DNA of 39,950 bases from Thermoplasmata archaeon (GTDB taxonomy: Archaea > Thermoplasmatota > Thermoplasmata > Thermoplasmatales > Thermoplasmataceae). The position numbers were made by a program, and so were the translations under genes. Below, piece after piece: positions 24,339 to 31,679 of this stretch. The stretch lies in the NCBI GenBank assembly GCA_021850545.1, contig JAJZLU010000003.1, positions 1 through 39,950 of the forward strand. The letters are read 5' to 3'. The notes beneath the pieces were generated by a model. The model saw only the letters and a list, made by a program, of their open reading frames with translations. It was not told where the DNA came from and did not search any database. Position 1 is the first letter of the stretch. Each line of letters opens with the position of its first letter.

Positions 24339-25673
24339 ATGTCAACAAGTGAGGATTTTCCATTCCTTGATCCGGCAAATGCACCACTCATTAGGACTGA
24401 AATACCCGGGCCCAAGAGCCGGAAGCTTCTGGAGGAGCAGAAAAAGTATGAGACGGCAACAGTAACATATCCGAATTCATTCCCCTTTGCAATAAGGCGT
24501 GCTGAGGATTCACTCATAGAAGACGCAGACGGAAATGTCTTCATAGACTGGGTCTCAGGAATTTCTGTACTCAACATGGGTTTTTCCGGCGTTGTACGGA
24601 AAGCCGTGAAGGAGCAGATGGACCTCATCTGGCATTCCCTTGAGATTCCTACGGAGGCAAGGATCAACTTCCTGAGGGAATTCAGAAATTCATTTCCCAG
24701 TGACATGCAGGACTACAAGACCGTGTTTGGAATCAGCGGCTCCGACGCCTGCGAGACAGCAATAAATCTTGCACACACCATCAGGAAGAGAAAAGCGCCC
24801 ACAATCGCATTTGAGGGGGCATACCACGGCGTTTCCGGTGCAATTATATCGTCAACATCAGGCACAAAGTACAAGAAAAGTTTTTACGGAACCGGATTTG
24901 AAACAATCAGGGTTCCTTATCCCTACACCGTATGGCAGGACCTCAACGAGAACGTCATCTTTGACCATCTTGAAAGAATTATGAATGACCCGGAAGCGGG
25001 GTACGACAGGCCAGACTCAGTGATCGTGGAACCCATCCAGGGAGAGGGGGGATACATCGTTCCACCCAAGGGATTCCTTAAAAATGTGAGAAAATTCTGC
25101 GATGAGCATGATCTCACCATGATAGTGGACGAGGTTCAGACGGGCATGGGAAGGACCGGAAAAATGTGGGCGTTCCAGTGGGATAACATAAAGCCTGACA
25201 TTGTATGCTCCAGCAAATCCGTTGGAGGCGGCATTCCGATTTCTGCAATATACTACAGGGGAGATTATGACGAGAAGCTGCCGACGCCATTCCACATGGG
25301 AACATTCAGAGCCAATCCCCTTGCCATGGCTGCAGGGGCACAGCTTCTGAAGAAGATACCTGAGTACCTGGACAGGGTTAATGCCCTCGGCGAAAAGCTA
25401 AGGAAATCGTTCTCAGACATTGGGTCTGATCACATCAGGGATGTCCGGGGAAAAGGCTTCATGGTGGGAATTGAGCTGGAGGACAGGGGAAAGCCCATGG
25501 ATTCATCAAAGGTTACGGAACTAAAGCACAGTTTCCTGAAGAATGGCCTCATGATGCATACCTGCGGCCACTACTCCAACGTTTTCAGGTATATGGGGGC
25601 ACTGAATATACCTGAAGTTCTAAACAATAAGGGCCTTGAGATATTCGAGTCAGCACTGAGGCCCTCCAGCTGA
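24339..25673 (+). CDS. Class III PLP-dependent aminotransferase
   Basis: The 444-residue fold-type I enzyme is of the 4-aminobutyrate/ornithine aminotransferase class. Landmarks are the phosphate loop GISGSDACETAI at 131-142, EGAYHGVSG near 159-167, EPIQGEGGYIVPP near 231-243, the pyridine-nitrogen Asp in IVDEVQTGMGR (D264), the PLP lysine K293 in SSKSVGGGIP, and GTFRANPLAMAA near 321-332. It transfers the amino group of an omega-amino acid or similar compound to a keto acid; members of this class in archaea can also be broad-substrate amino acid racemases, so the reaction is not fixed. It is divergent from Lrp regulator 2 and is followed at 103 bases by a PNPOx-like gene. Confidence 0.92.
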   Translation: MSTSEDFPFLDPANAPLIRTEIPGPKSRKLLEEQKKYETATVTYPNSFPFAIRRAEDSLIEDADGNVFIDWVSGISVLNMGFSGVVRKAVKEQMDLIWHSLEIPTEARINFLREFRNSFPSDMQDYKTVFGISGSDACETAINLAHTIRKRKAPTIAFEGAYHGVSGAIISSTSGTKYKKSFYGTGFETIRVPYPYTVWQDLNENVIFDHLERIMNDPEAGYDRPDSVIVEPIQGEGGYIVPPKGFLKNVRKFCDEHDLTMIVDEVQTGMGRTGKMWAFQWDNIKPDIVCSSKSVGGGIPISAIYYRGDYDEKLPTPFHMGTFRANPLAMAAGAQLLKKIPEYLDRVNALGEKLRKSFSDIGSDHIRDVRGKGFMVGIELEDRGKPMDSSKVTELKHSFLKNGLMMHTCGHYSNVFRYMGALNIPEVLNNKGLEIFESALRPSS

Positions 25674-25775
25674 TGGGGGATTTAAGCCAGTACTTGCCCG
25701 TCTAAGTTGGATCTGAAACAATATAATGATTTGAATAAAACAGTTCCAAGTATGAGATAGGAATATAAGAGCAAA

Positions 25776-26408
25776 ATGGGGATAGACACCGTCGTAAAAA
25801 GGCACCAGGAGAGGGGCAGATATGACAGTGAAACGCTCAATGGCATACTGGACGAGGCACTCATATGCCATGTGGCTTTCTCAATGGACAACCAGCCATA
25901 CAATATGCCAATGATTCCTGTGAGAATAGGTTCTGATCTGTATCTCCATACCTCCATAAAGAGCAGGATCTATAAGGTGCTGTCATCCGGCATTGAAGCC
26001 TGCGCAACTGCAACCTTGCTTGATGGCCTGGTCCTTGCCAAGAGCGCCTATAATTCTTCAATGAACTACAGATCCGCTATTGTTTTTGGAAAGATGTCTC
26101 CAGTGACAGACGACAGAGAGAGGCTGGCAGTTGCAAAAAAACTCACAGAAAAGATAGCCAGTGGCAGGTGGTCTGACTGCAGGCATCCATCAGAGGGGGA
26201 ACTCAAGGCAACGGGTTTCCTGAAATTGCCTATTACAAAATTTTCTGCAAAAATCCGATCAGGTCCGCCAATTGACAACCCTGAGGACCTAAAGCTTCCA
26301 TTCTGGTCTGGCGTTGTTCCGGTAACAACCGTGAAAGGCATTCCTGAAACATCTCCCGTGGACCGGGGAAAGATAGATTTGCCAGGCTATCTCATTGAAG
26401 ATTCTTAA
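25776..26408 (+). CDS. Pyridoxamine 5'-phosphate oxidase-like FMN-binding split-barrel protein
   Basis: The 210-residue protein belongs to the flavin-nucleotide-binding split-barrel family (Pyridox_ox_2 type, related to nitroimidazole-resistance NimA proteins). Visible features are the start of the barrel, LDEALICHVAFSMDNQPYNMPMIPV near residues 25-49, the strand and turn DLYLHTSIKSRIYKVL near 54-69 that normally contact FMN phosphate, and NYRSAIVFGKM near 97-107. Members reduce or bind flavin-linked substrates; the specific activity is unknown. A TATA-like TTGAATAAAA lies about 35-45 bases before the ATG, so it may be transcribed separately from the aminotransferase upstream. Confidence 0.85.
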   Translation: MGIDTVVKRHQERGRYDSETLNGILDEALICHVAFSMDNQPYNMPMIPVRIGSDLYLHTSIKSRIYKVLSSGIEACATATLLDGLVLAKSAYNSSMNYRSAIVFGKMSPVTDDRERLAVAKKLTEKIASGRWSDCRHPSEGELKATGFLKLPITKFSAKIRSGPPIDNPEDLKLPFWSGVVPVTTVKGIPETSPVDRGKIDLPGYLIEDS

Positions 26409-26526
26409 TCTCAAAGATTTTCCATAAATGTGGCCCGTTCCGGAGGCAGGCTACTAGAAATAGGGTATTCCGGCACATTTCTCCCAGGATCAGCCAAATT
26501 TATCAACCAGTTTTTGTTGTAAATAT

Positions 26527-26952
26527 ATGGCAGTGGAATTTGATCTTTCCGAAACCATAGATGCGCCAAAGGAGCAGGTCATGGCCTATTTCATGAAAGT
26601 AGAGGACATGCCCAAGTACCACCCGAAGATGGCAAGAAAGGTGGAAGTCATTGAGAAAAGCGACAGCGCAATAAAGTACAAGCTTGAAAGCAAGGTCATG
26701 CTCAAGAAAATCGAGTCTGTCAACAACATGTCCATAGACAGTGCCGGAAGCAAGCTGGTTACGGATACAGTTGAAGGTGACGGAAAAGGCAGCAAGATTG
26801 CCATGGAATTCAACGAGAAGGACGGCAGGACTGAGATAAGCATGAAAGCATCGATGGAGCTTGGTGTCCTCGGTTCCCTGGGAAAGGGCATGGCCTCATC
26901 CATGTGGAAGGAAGCCATGGGACAGGCAAAGGCTGTGCTGGAGAAGAAGTAG
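26527..26952 (+). CDS. SRPBCC (START-like/polyketide cyclase) domain protein
   Basis: The 141-residue protein forms a helix-grip fold. It opens with strand 1 and the family phrase FDLSETIDAPKEQVMAYF, then PKYHPKMARKVEVIEK, later alternating strands (GSKIAMEFNEKDGRTEISMK), and ends with the long C-terminal helix MWKEAMGQAKAVLEKK. Such proteins bind hydrophobic ligands or serve as CoxG-like or cyclase factors. A TATA-like AAATTTATC lies 24-32 bases before the ATG, implying a leaderless mRNA. No partner gene is obvious; the divergent-facing regulator at 27792 is on the other strand downstream. The ligand is unknown. Confidence 0.82.
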   Translation: MAVEFDLSETIDAPKEQVMAYFMKVEDMPKYHPKMARKVEVIEKSDSAIKYKLESKVMLKKIESVNNMSIDSAGSKLVTDTVEGDGKGSKIAMEFNEKDGRTEISMKASMELGVLGSLGKGMASSMWKEAMGQAKAVLEKK

Positions 26953-27096
26953 CCATCGCAACCCTTGCCATTAAATTCAGTGCAAAACCCCAGTATTTTT
27001 CCATTAACATGGTGCCATTAGCCAAACCATCAGCCAATTAGAGCATCAGGATCAGATCTTTCGCTCCCTGCAAGCTGTCCCCGGCATTCTGAATTG

Positions 27097-27792
27097 TCAG
27101 GGTTTCAACCTTGAATGGATATACAGGGTGAGGTAAGGCTCCATTGCCTTTATCAGCTTGTTCCTTGCTTTGTCGATGTGCTCCTGCATGGTTGACTTGG
27201 ACAGCCCATGTACCATTGCAAGCTCTTCCACCGTTGATCCCCTTGGTGAGGAAAACATCCCCATGCCCACTGCCTCCCTGAGGTATAGGGCCTGTTTTGG
27301 CGAGAGTTCCCCAAACAGGTCTTTCAGGGAAATGCTGTATACATCCCTCAGGGAATCAGGCTCGATTTTCCTCTTTCTCCCGATCACGACTTGTCCCTGC
27401 CTGGATGCTTCCTGATAGAATGCCTCCAGATCATTTCCTGAAAAGGAGATTAACCGCAACTTCTCCTCGCCATTGGCGTATACAGCTGGTGCCTCCCAGA
27501 GCAGATTCATGGATTCTGCCAGCCTTATGCTTGAATTTGCGGTGGTGCATCTGCAAGAGATCCCTGCGGATACATGTTTCTCAATCATGCCTGAAGTTAC
27601 AACTTCGCTGTCGATGCTCTCTGTAATGAGCATGAGCTTTTCAGTGGCATTTCTCACAACATCGCTTTCCCCGTAAATCTCGACATAATCCACCACTGAG
27701 CTGCACCACCTGAACATGGTGATCTCTGGAAATTCGGCGGACAGATCGCAGAAAGGCGTTGAGTTCTTAAGGATAAGTTCTACTTCTTCCAT
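27097..27792 (-). CDS. Bat-like transcriptional regulator with HTH_10 domain
   Basis: The 231-residue protein ends in an HTH_10 (bacterio-opsin activator) domain at about residues 163-215: LSPKQALYLREAVGMGMF, then GSTVEELAMVHGLSKSTMQEHIDKARNKL, which is typical of the family. The N-terminal 150 residues form an unassigned sensor domain with cysteines at 15, 30, 80 and 82 (the last two in CRC), which could matter for metal or redox sensing. A TATA-like GATATATTT lies 23-31 bases before the ATG, so the mRNA is probably leaderless. A near-perfect dyad sits between that box and the start codon, suggesting self-control. It is divergent from a small gene and methyltransferase pair. Confidence 0.88.
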   Translation of the reverse strand: MEEVELILKNSTPFCDLSAEFPEITMFRWCSSVVDYVEIYGESDVVRNATEKLMLITESIDSEVVTSGMIEKHVSAGISCRCTTANSSIRLAESMNLLWEAPAVYANGEEKLRLISFSGNDLEAFYQEASRQGQVVIGRKRKIEPDSLRDVYSISLKDLFGELSPKQALYLREAVGMGMFSSPRGSTVEELAMVHGLSKSTMQEHIDKARNKLIKAMEPYLTLYIHSRLKP

Positions 27793-27794
27793 AG

Positions 27795-27812
27795 TACCGT
27801 TCTAGACCGGTA
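27795..27812. promoter_or_regulatory. 18-bp near-perfect dyad before the Bat-like regulator
   Basis: TACCGTTCT and AGACCGGTA form a dyad in which 8 of 9 pairs match. It starts 2 bases upstream of the regulator ATG at 27792 and ends beside the AT-rich box that serves both divergent promoters (27814-27824). A bound dimer would block the regulator's own transcription, and possibly affect the divergent gene. The binding protein is inferred, not shown. Confidence 0.55.
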
Positions 27813-27852
27813 TCAAATATATCACTTTTCTGAAAATAACAGGTTGACAACT

Positions 27853-28113
27853 ATGACAGAACTGATAGTGGAACATGAATGGAAGAGCAAGAATGCCGAT
27901 AGTGTGATGAAGGTCGTGGGGGACATTATAGGGATGCAGAAAGGTGGCTCTTTGCCAAAGGGCTTTAATCTGAAGTCTGTGGCGGTGCTCAACGGGGAGA
28001 ACAGGGCTATTTGCAATTGGGAAGCACCGGACGCAAATTCCTTGAAGGATCTCATTGGAAAGGTGAACCCGCCAACTAAGCACAGGGTATTTGAAGCCAG
28101 CAGGGCTTTCTAA
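27853..28113 (+). CDS. Small alpha/beta protein, unknown (DUF3303/DUF4242-like)
   Basis: The 86-residue protein reads as beta-alpha-beta-beta-alpha-beta: ELIVEHEWKSK, a helix to about residue 25, GFNLKSVAVL, RAICNWEAPDANSLKDLIG, HRVFEA. This pattern resembles the dimeric ferredoxin-like small proteins (DUF3303 or DUF4242 types), but I cannot confirm a family. I use the ATG at 27853, not the TTG at 27844, since a TATA-like AAATATATC lies about 30-38 bases before it. It is divergent from the Bat-like regulator and runs 28 bases ahead of a methyltransferase gene, so it is likely co-transcribed with it and under that regulator. Confidence 0.7.
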   Translation: MTELIVEHEWKSKNADSVMKVVGDIIGMQKGGSLPKGFNLKSVAVLNGENRAICNWEAPDANSLKDLIGKVNPPTKHRVFEASRAF

Positions 28114-28141
28114 CATTGACTGCAGAAAAGGGGGAAATACC

Positions 28142-28759
28142 ATGGAAGGCCCATCCTATTATCTAGAAGGGGAGGAAAGGTTCGGAACCTGTTCTTCCAG
28201 AATTTATTCGCATTTATCCGGGATGCACTACTGGAAGTACTATAGGGCAATCGTGAAAGAGGTGCTGAAGTTTTCCCCAGGATCTGTGCTTGATGTTGGC
28301 TGTGGCCCTGGGGATGTCCTGGCCCATCTTGCCACTGAGAATGCCACAATCCGGCTCTTTGGCGTAGATCCTTCTGAAGGCATGGTCAGGGCAGCAAGAA
28401 AAAAGTTTGCAAGGCAAGGCATATCTGGCAGGACATCGGTTGAAATTGGAAGCAGCAGGGATATCCCATTCAATGCAAAATTTGATCTAATCATATCGAC
28501 CATATCCTTCCACCACTGGAAGGATCGTGGAACTTCACTTGAGAATCTTTCAAAGTATCTTTCAGAAAAAGGAAGTATTGTAATATTTGATTTAGACAGA
28601 AGCCAGTTTCCTGGCAGGCTTCCAGTGTTCAGGAGGCACACTCTCTCTGAGGCAGAATGTGAAAACTTCAGCATTGAGGGATTCACGGCAACTGTCATTC
28701 ACCTGGAAAGTACAGGTCTCATCACTCTTGTACTGAACAGAAAACAGCCTCTTCCGTGA
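28142..28759 (+). CDS. Class I SAM-dependent methyltransferase
   Basis: The 205-residue methyltransferase has motif I VLDVGCGPGDV at about residues 49-59, the strand 2 acid in LFGVDPSEGM near 72-81, and the motif after strand 4, DLIISTISFHHWKD near 117-130, as in the UbiE/Methyltransf_11 group. I chose the ATG at 28142, which follows AGGGGGAA by about 7 bases; the longer frame from 28091 would overlap the upstream gene without need. It is the second gene after the small protein at 27853. The acceptor may be a small hydrophobic metabolite, but this is a guess. Confidence 0.88.
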   Translation: MEGPSYYLEGEERFGTCSSRIYSHLSGMHYWKYYRAIVKEVLKFSPGSVLDVGCGPGDVLAHLATENATIRLFGVDPSEGMVRAARKKFARQGISGRTSVEIGSSRDIPFNAKFDLIISTISFHHWKDRGTSLENLSKYLSEKGSIVIFDLDRSQFPGRLPVFRRHTLSEAECENFSIEGFTATVIHLESTGLITLVLNRKQPLP

Positions 28760-28887
28760 GTTAATCATAAAAACAGAATAATACTGGCTCTGCACTTCAT
28801 TAAGCCTCTTTCCAGGCATTTCGAAAAACCTCTTCCAAAACCAGCGCAATGGACAGAGGTAAAACCACCAATCCTCCAACTTATCCC

Positions 28888-28908
28888 AACAGGAAAATGG
28901 TTCCTGTT
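28888..28908. other. Perfect 8-bp stem-loop between methyltransferase and SpoIIM-like genes
   Basis: AACAGGAA, loop AATGG, TTCCTGTT. It lies 129 bases past the methyltransferase stop codon and 75 bases before the SpoIIM-like ATG. No oligo-T run follows. It may end transcription, protect an RNA end or be a regulator site. The rest of the gap from 28760 to 28982 holds only a TATA-like CATAAAAG near 28946. Confidence 0.4.
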
Positions 28909-28982
28909 AAGGTTTAGGAAAGAAAATGAATGATGCTTCCGCGCATAAAAGCCTTAAAGTATCATTTTAATTTTTCCATATT

Positions 28983-29687
28983 ATGGAAGGGGAGACATTT
29001 CTCTACATAAATGGAATCATAAAGCTCAGGGCACTTTTCCTTCTTCTCTTCATATCGGAGATCCTGATTTACATAATCATTTCAGCAATCCCCTATAACA
29101 ATCCTGCGCTAGTTTCCCAACTGAAGGCAGAAGAGAATGCAACCTATTCCAACGGGATAGTTGGCATATTATTCTCCATTTTTCCACACAACCTTTTCAT
29201 TGCAACAATAGAATTCATTCCTGCAATAGGGCAGCTTTTCTATGTTCTCTCAATGGTGGAGACGCCACTGGCACTTTCTGCACTAGCAAACAGCACCGGC
29301 GTGCCTGGATTTATTGATTTCATCATTCTTCTCATTGTTCCTGACACACTGATAGAACTCCCGTCTTATGCTATTGCCGCAGCAACTGGCATCTACTTGA
29401 TTTATATCCTGGTCAAATCCGGTGAAGTGCTAAGGTCAAAGATCAGGAAGGTACTCTACATGTACCTATTTGTGGCCCTGGAGCTCTTCATAGCAGGCAC
29501 ATTTGAATCATTAGCCATAGAAATGGGGCTGACCCTTCCCAAGGGGGTAAGCCTCACTTACACGTTTCTACTCTGGATACCTGCCATACCTTCGATATAT
29601 CTGCTTATCAGGCTCTTCAGGAGAATCAACCGTGATGAATATGGCAAGAATGTAGAGGTTATTCCAGAAACATTTGAGCTCCAGTGA
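28983..29687 (+). CDS. SpoIIM/DUF95-like integral membrane protein
   Basis: The 234-residue protein has about five hydrophobic segments, near residues 15-36, 55-90, 100-125, 130-150 and 155-210. The segment VPDTLIELPSYAIAAATGIYL near 119-140 closely matches the stage II sporulation protein M/DUF95 consensus (proline, hydrophobic, then E-x-P and a small-residue helix). The family is widespread in archaea that do not sporulate and its role there is unknown. The mature part ends in a charged cytoplasmic tail. It is convergent with the MtnC-like gene, whose stop lies 25 bases away. Confidence 0.72.
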   Translation: MEGETFLYINGIIKLRALFLLLFISEILIYIIISAIPYNNPALVSQLKAEENATYSNGIVGILFSIFPHNLFIATIEFIPAIGQLFYVLSMVETPLALSALANSTGVPGFIDFIILLIVPDTLIELPSYAIAAATGIYLIYILVKSGEVLRSKIRKVLYMYLFVALELFIAGTFESLAIEMGLTLPKGVSLTYTFLLWIPAIPSIYLLIRLFRRINRDEYGKNVEVIPETFELQ

Positions 29688-29712
29688 GGCAAGATATAAT
29701 CGGCCCTTCAAT

Positions 29713-30471
29713 TTAAAGGCCAATTTCCGTTCTTGTGTATGAGGAAAAATCAGACATGGACTTTATGCCTTCCATGTTGCTTCCAAGAGTGCTGTCCCGC
29801 TCCATGAGAATCACATTGAATCCTGCCTTTACGGCAGCTTTCACTTCTTCCAATGAGCTTGAAAAATAGAGGATTTCCTGCGGTTTCACGCCAAGTATGT
29901 TTGCAATACGGGAATAACTTTCAGAATCCTCCTTTGTGCCCACAGAGGTGTCAAAAAATCCCCTTATTAGGGGCATAAGGTCTCCAAATTTTGTTGTGCT
30001 GAATATGAGTTGCTGCGAGAACACCCTTTCTGTGGAATAAGTGCATATCTTTAGCCCCTCCGACTTCCATCTGGCCAATGCATCAGGGAAATCGGCATAT
30101 ACTTCACCCATGAGTTTCCCGTTCCTGTAGCCTTCCTCCCACACAAAATCCTCCAGGTTTCTCAGAGGGGAAGCGTTGCTCTCCATGCCCAAGAGCCAGG
30201 AACAATACTCAACAATACATTTCAGGTCTGACTCCAGATCATATGCATCCCATGCTGGAGGCATTTCTCCTGCCTTGATATCATCTGAATGCATTCTTTT
30301 CAGGTCAGCGAGGTTGCTCTTTATTTCCGGTATGGAACGGAACCTTTTGATGAAATCATAGAGGTGCCCACGTGCATAGTCTGGCAGGGTTTCCCTGAAA
30401 AAGGAATAGGGCGTGGTGGTTCCAACCAGGTCCAGAAGAATTACCTTAGTTCCCACGGGAAGATTTTCCAT
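29713..30471 (-). CDS. MtnC-like (enolase-phosphatase E1 family) HAD protein with altered active site
   Basis: The 252-residue protein has the layout of acireductone synthase MtnC, which acts in methionine salvage: LLDLVGTTTPYSF at residues 12-24, DFPDALARWKSEGLKICTYS near 127-146, QQLIFS, GFFDTSVGTKEDSESY near 171-186, and KPQEILYFSSSLEEVKAAVKAG near 196-217. Key residues differ from the family: D14 (nucleophile) and K180 are present, but the acid normally two residues after the nucleophile (Glu in the MtnC DIEGTT) is V16, and the motif IV Asp (normally LFLSD) is S205; E209 remains. The catalytic acid and a magnesium ligand therefore look lost, so activity is doubtful or changed. The gene is intact. 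No other methionine-salvage gene lies nearby. Confidence 0.8.
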   Translation of the reverse strand: MENLPVGTKVILLDLVGTTTPYSFFRETLPDYARGHLYDFIKRFRSIPEIKSNLADLKRMHSDDIKAGEMPPAWDAYDLESDLKCIVEYCSWLLGMESNASPLRNLEDFVWEEGYRNGKLMGEVYADFPDALARWKSEGLKICTYSTERVFSQQLIFSTTKFGDLMPLIRGFFDTSVGTKEDSESYSRIANILGVKPQEILYFSSSLEEVKAAVKAGFNVILMERDSTLGSNMEGIKSMSDFSSYTRTEIGL

Positions 30472-30542
30472 CTGCAGGTTTCACCATGATGTCCTGTTTT
30501 ATGAAATTATAGGAAATTGTTTGTGCATCCCCATCCATTGAA

Positions 30543-30571
30543 CAAAAATAAAGAAAAAAATAATAAAAAAA
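30543..30571 (-). terminator. T-rich terminator after the short-chain dehydrogenase gene
   Basis: On the minus strand the region reads as runs of T (7, 7, 5) broken by A or C, starting about 26 bases after the stop codon at 30597. This is a typical archaeal termination zone. Confidence 0.65.
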
Positions 30572-30596
30572 TGTTTGAGAAGAGATTATGGCTACA

Positions 30597-31406
30597 TTAC
30601 ATCAGAAGCCTTCCGCCATCCACCACAACAAGGCTCCCTGTCATGTAATCAGAGGCACTGGAAGCCAGAAAGACTGCGACCTTTGCAATGTCATCAGGCG
30701 TGCCCATTCGGCCCATGGGTATCTGCTTCTTGAAATCTTCAAGCATTCTCCTTATTTCCTCTGATGCTGGGTTCCCAGACCCGGACATCCCTGTGCCTTC
30801 GGTGGCAATGCCCCCCGGTGCGATTGCATTCACTGTTATTCCGGATTTGGCAACTTCGAGCGCGAAGTTCTTAGTGAACATGAGCACCCCGCCTTTTGAT
30901 GCATCATATGCCGCCAGCCCTATAGACGAAGGATGTATGCTGTCTATTGAAGCTATGTTTACAATCTTCCCGTTGGTCTTCTGCTTTATCATCTGCTTTG
31001 CAGCAGCCTTGCTCGTGAATGCCAGGGCCCTGAGGTTCAGATGGTACACCTTGTCAAACTGTTCAGGTGACATATCAAGCATCGGCACTGTGGGATAAAT
31101 GCCTGCATTGTTCACCAGGATGTCTATGCCGCCAAAATCCTTGACCATCTCCGATAACATGAGATCTGGTGCCTCCACGTCCAGCAGGTCCACATCCATC
31201 ACTGATACAGAGCGCCTGTTGCTTTCAGGCAGGCTGCTGATATATTTTTCAACAGGGCCGATTACCTTGTCTGCTACCAGGACCTTGGCCCCGGAATCAA
31301 CGAATCTCTTTACTATTCCCATGCCTATGCCCATTGCTCCACCCGTGACCAGGGCTCTTTTGCCCATAAGGGAGAATGGGTTTGTTGTTTCCACATGCAC
31401 TTGCAT
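30597..31406 (-). CDS. Short-chain dehydrogenase/reductase (SDR, classical)
   Basis: The 269-residue NAD(P)-dependent oxidoreductase has the cofactor motif TGGAMGIG at residues 21-28, ADK after strand 2, NNAG at 99-102, and the catalytic set S153, Y167 and K171 (YDASK). The C-terminal PMGRMGTPDDIAKVAVFLAS and YMTGSLVVVDGG are standard for glucose 1-dehydrogenase and 3-oxoacyl-ACP reductase relatives; the substrate cannot be chosen. The ATG at 31406 is supported by GAGGTG 6 bases before it on the minus strand. It is transcribed alone and followed by a T-rich terminator. Confidence 0.93.
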   Translation of the reverse strand: MQVHVETTNPFSLMGKRALVTGGAMGIGMGIVKRFVDSGAKVLVADKVIGPVEKYISSLPESNRRSVSVMDVDLLDVEAPDLMLSEMVKDFGGIDILVNNAGIYPTVPMLDMSPEQFDKVYHLNLRALAFTSKAAAKQMIKQKTNGKIVNIASIDSIHPSSIGLAAYDASKGGVLMFTKNFALEVAKSGITVNAIAPGGIATEGTGMSGSGNPASEEIRRMLEDFKKQIPMGRMGTPDDIAKVAVFLASSASDYMTGSLVVVDGGRLLM

Positions 31407-31412
31407 TCGCTA

Positions 31413-31418
31413 CACCTC
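31413..31418 (-). promoter_or_regulatory. Ribosome binding site of the SDR gene
   Basis: GAGGTG on the minus strand is 6 bases before the ATG at 31406 and confirms this start; the mRNA therefore has a leader. The remaining 31419-31679 gap holds promoters of the divergent pair and no gene. Confidence 0.65.
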
Positions 31419-31679
31419 TGAGTAAAAAATCCAGTTCCATATAAGACCGGAATCCCTAACTCATGAATGCATCTGCCAAAAAGCCGGAATGCAATGAATC
31501 AGGAAGCAGCCACTGGAATGGTCCCGAAGAATTTTACAATATTATCCAAAGTCATTTAAGCTGAAACAAGAAGTTATGGGAAAAGAGGCACCATAAACAC
31601 CATTCTATGGCGTATACATCTGATTACTTTCGGGTATCGTTAATATTCCCGGCCGACATGAAAAACTGTGGGGAAAGAT

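Noticed and set aside
23131-24352. Two short frames starting ATGGCTTTT (23131-23178 and 24281-24352) as possible leader peptides of the Lrp block
   Set aside because: The first has no promoter in the right place, and the second would begin upstream of the likely transcription start of the aminotransferase. They share only nine bases.
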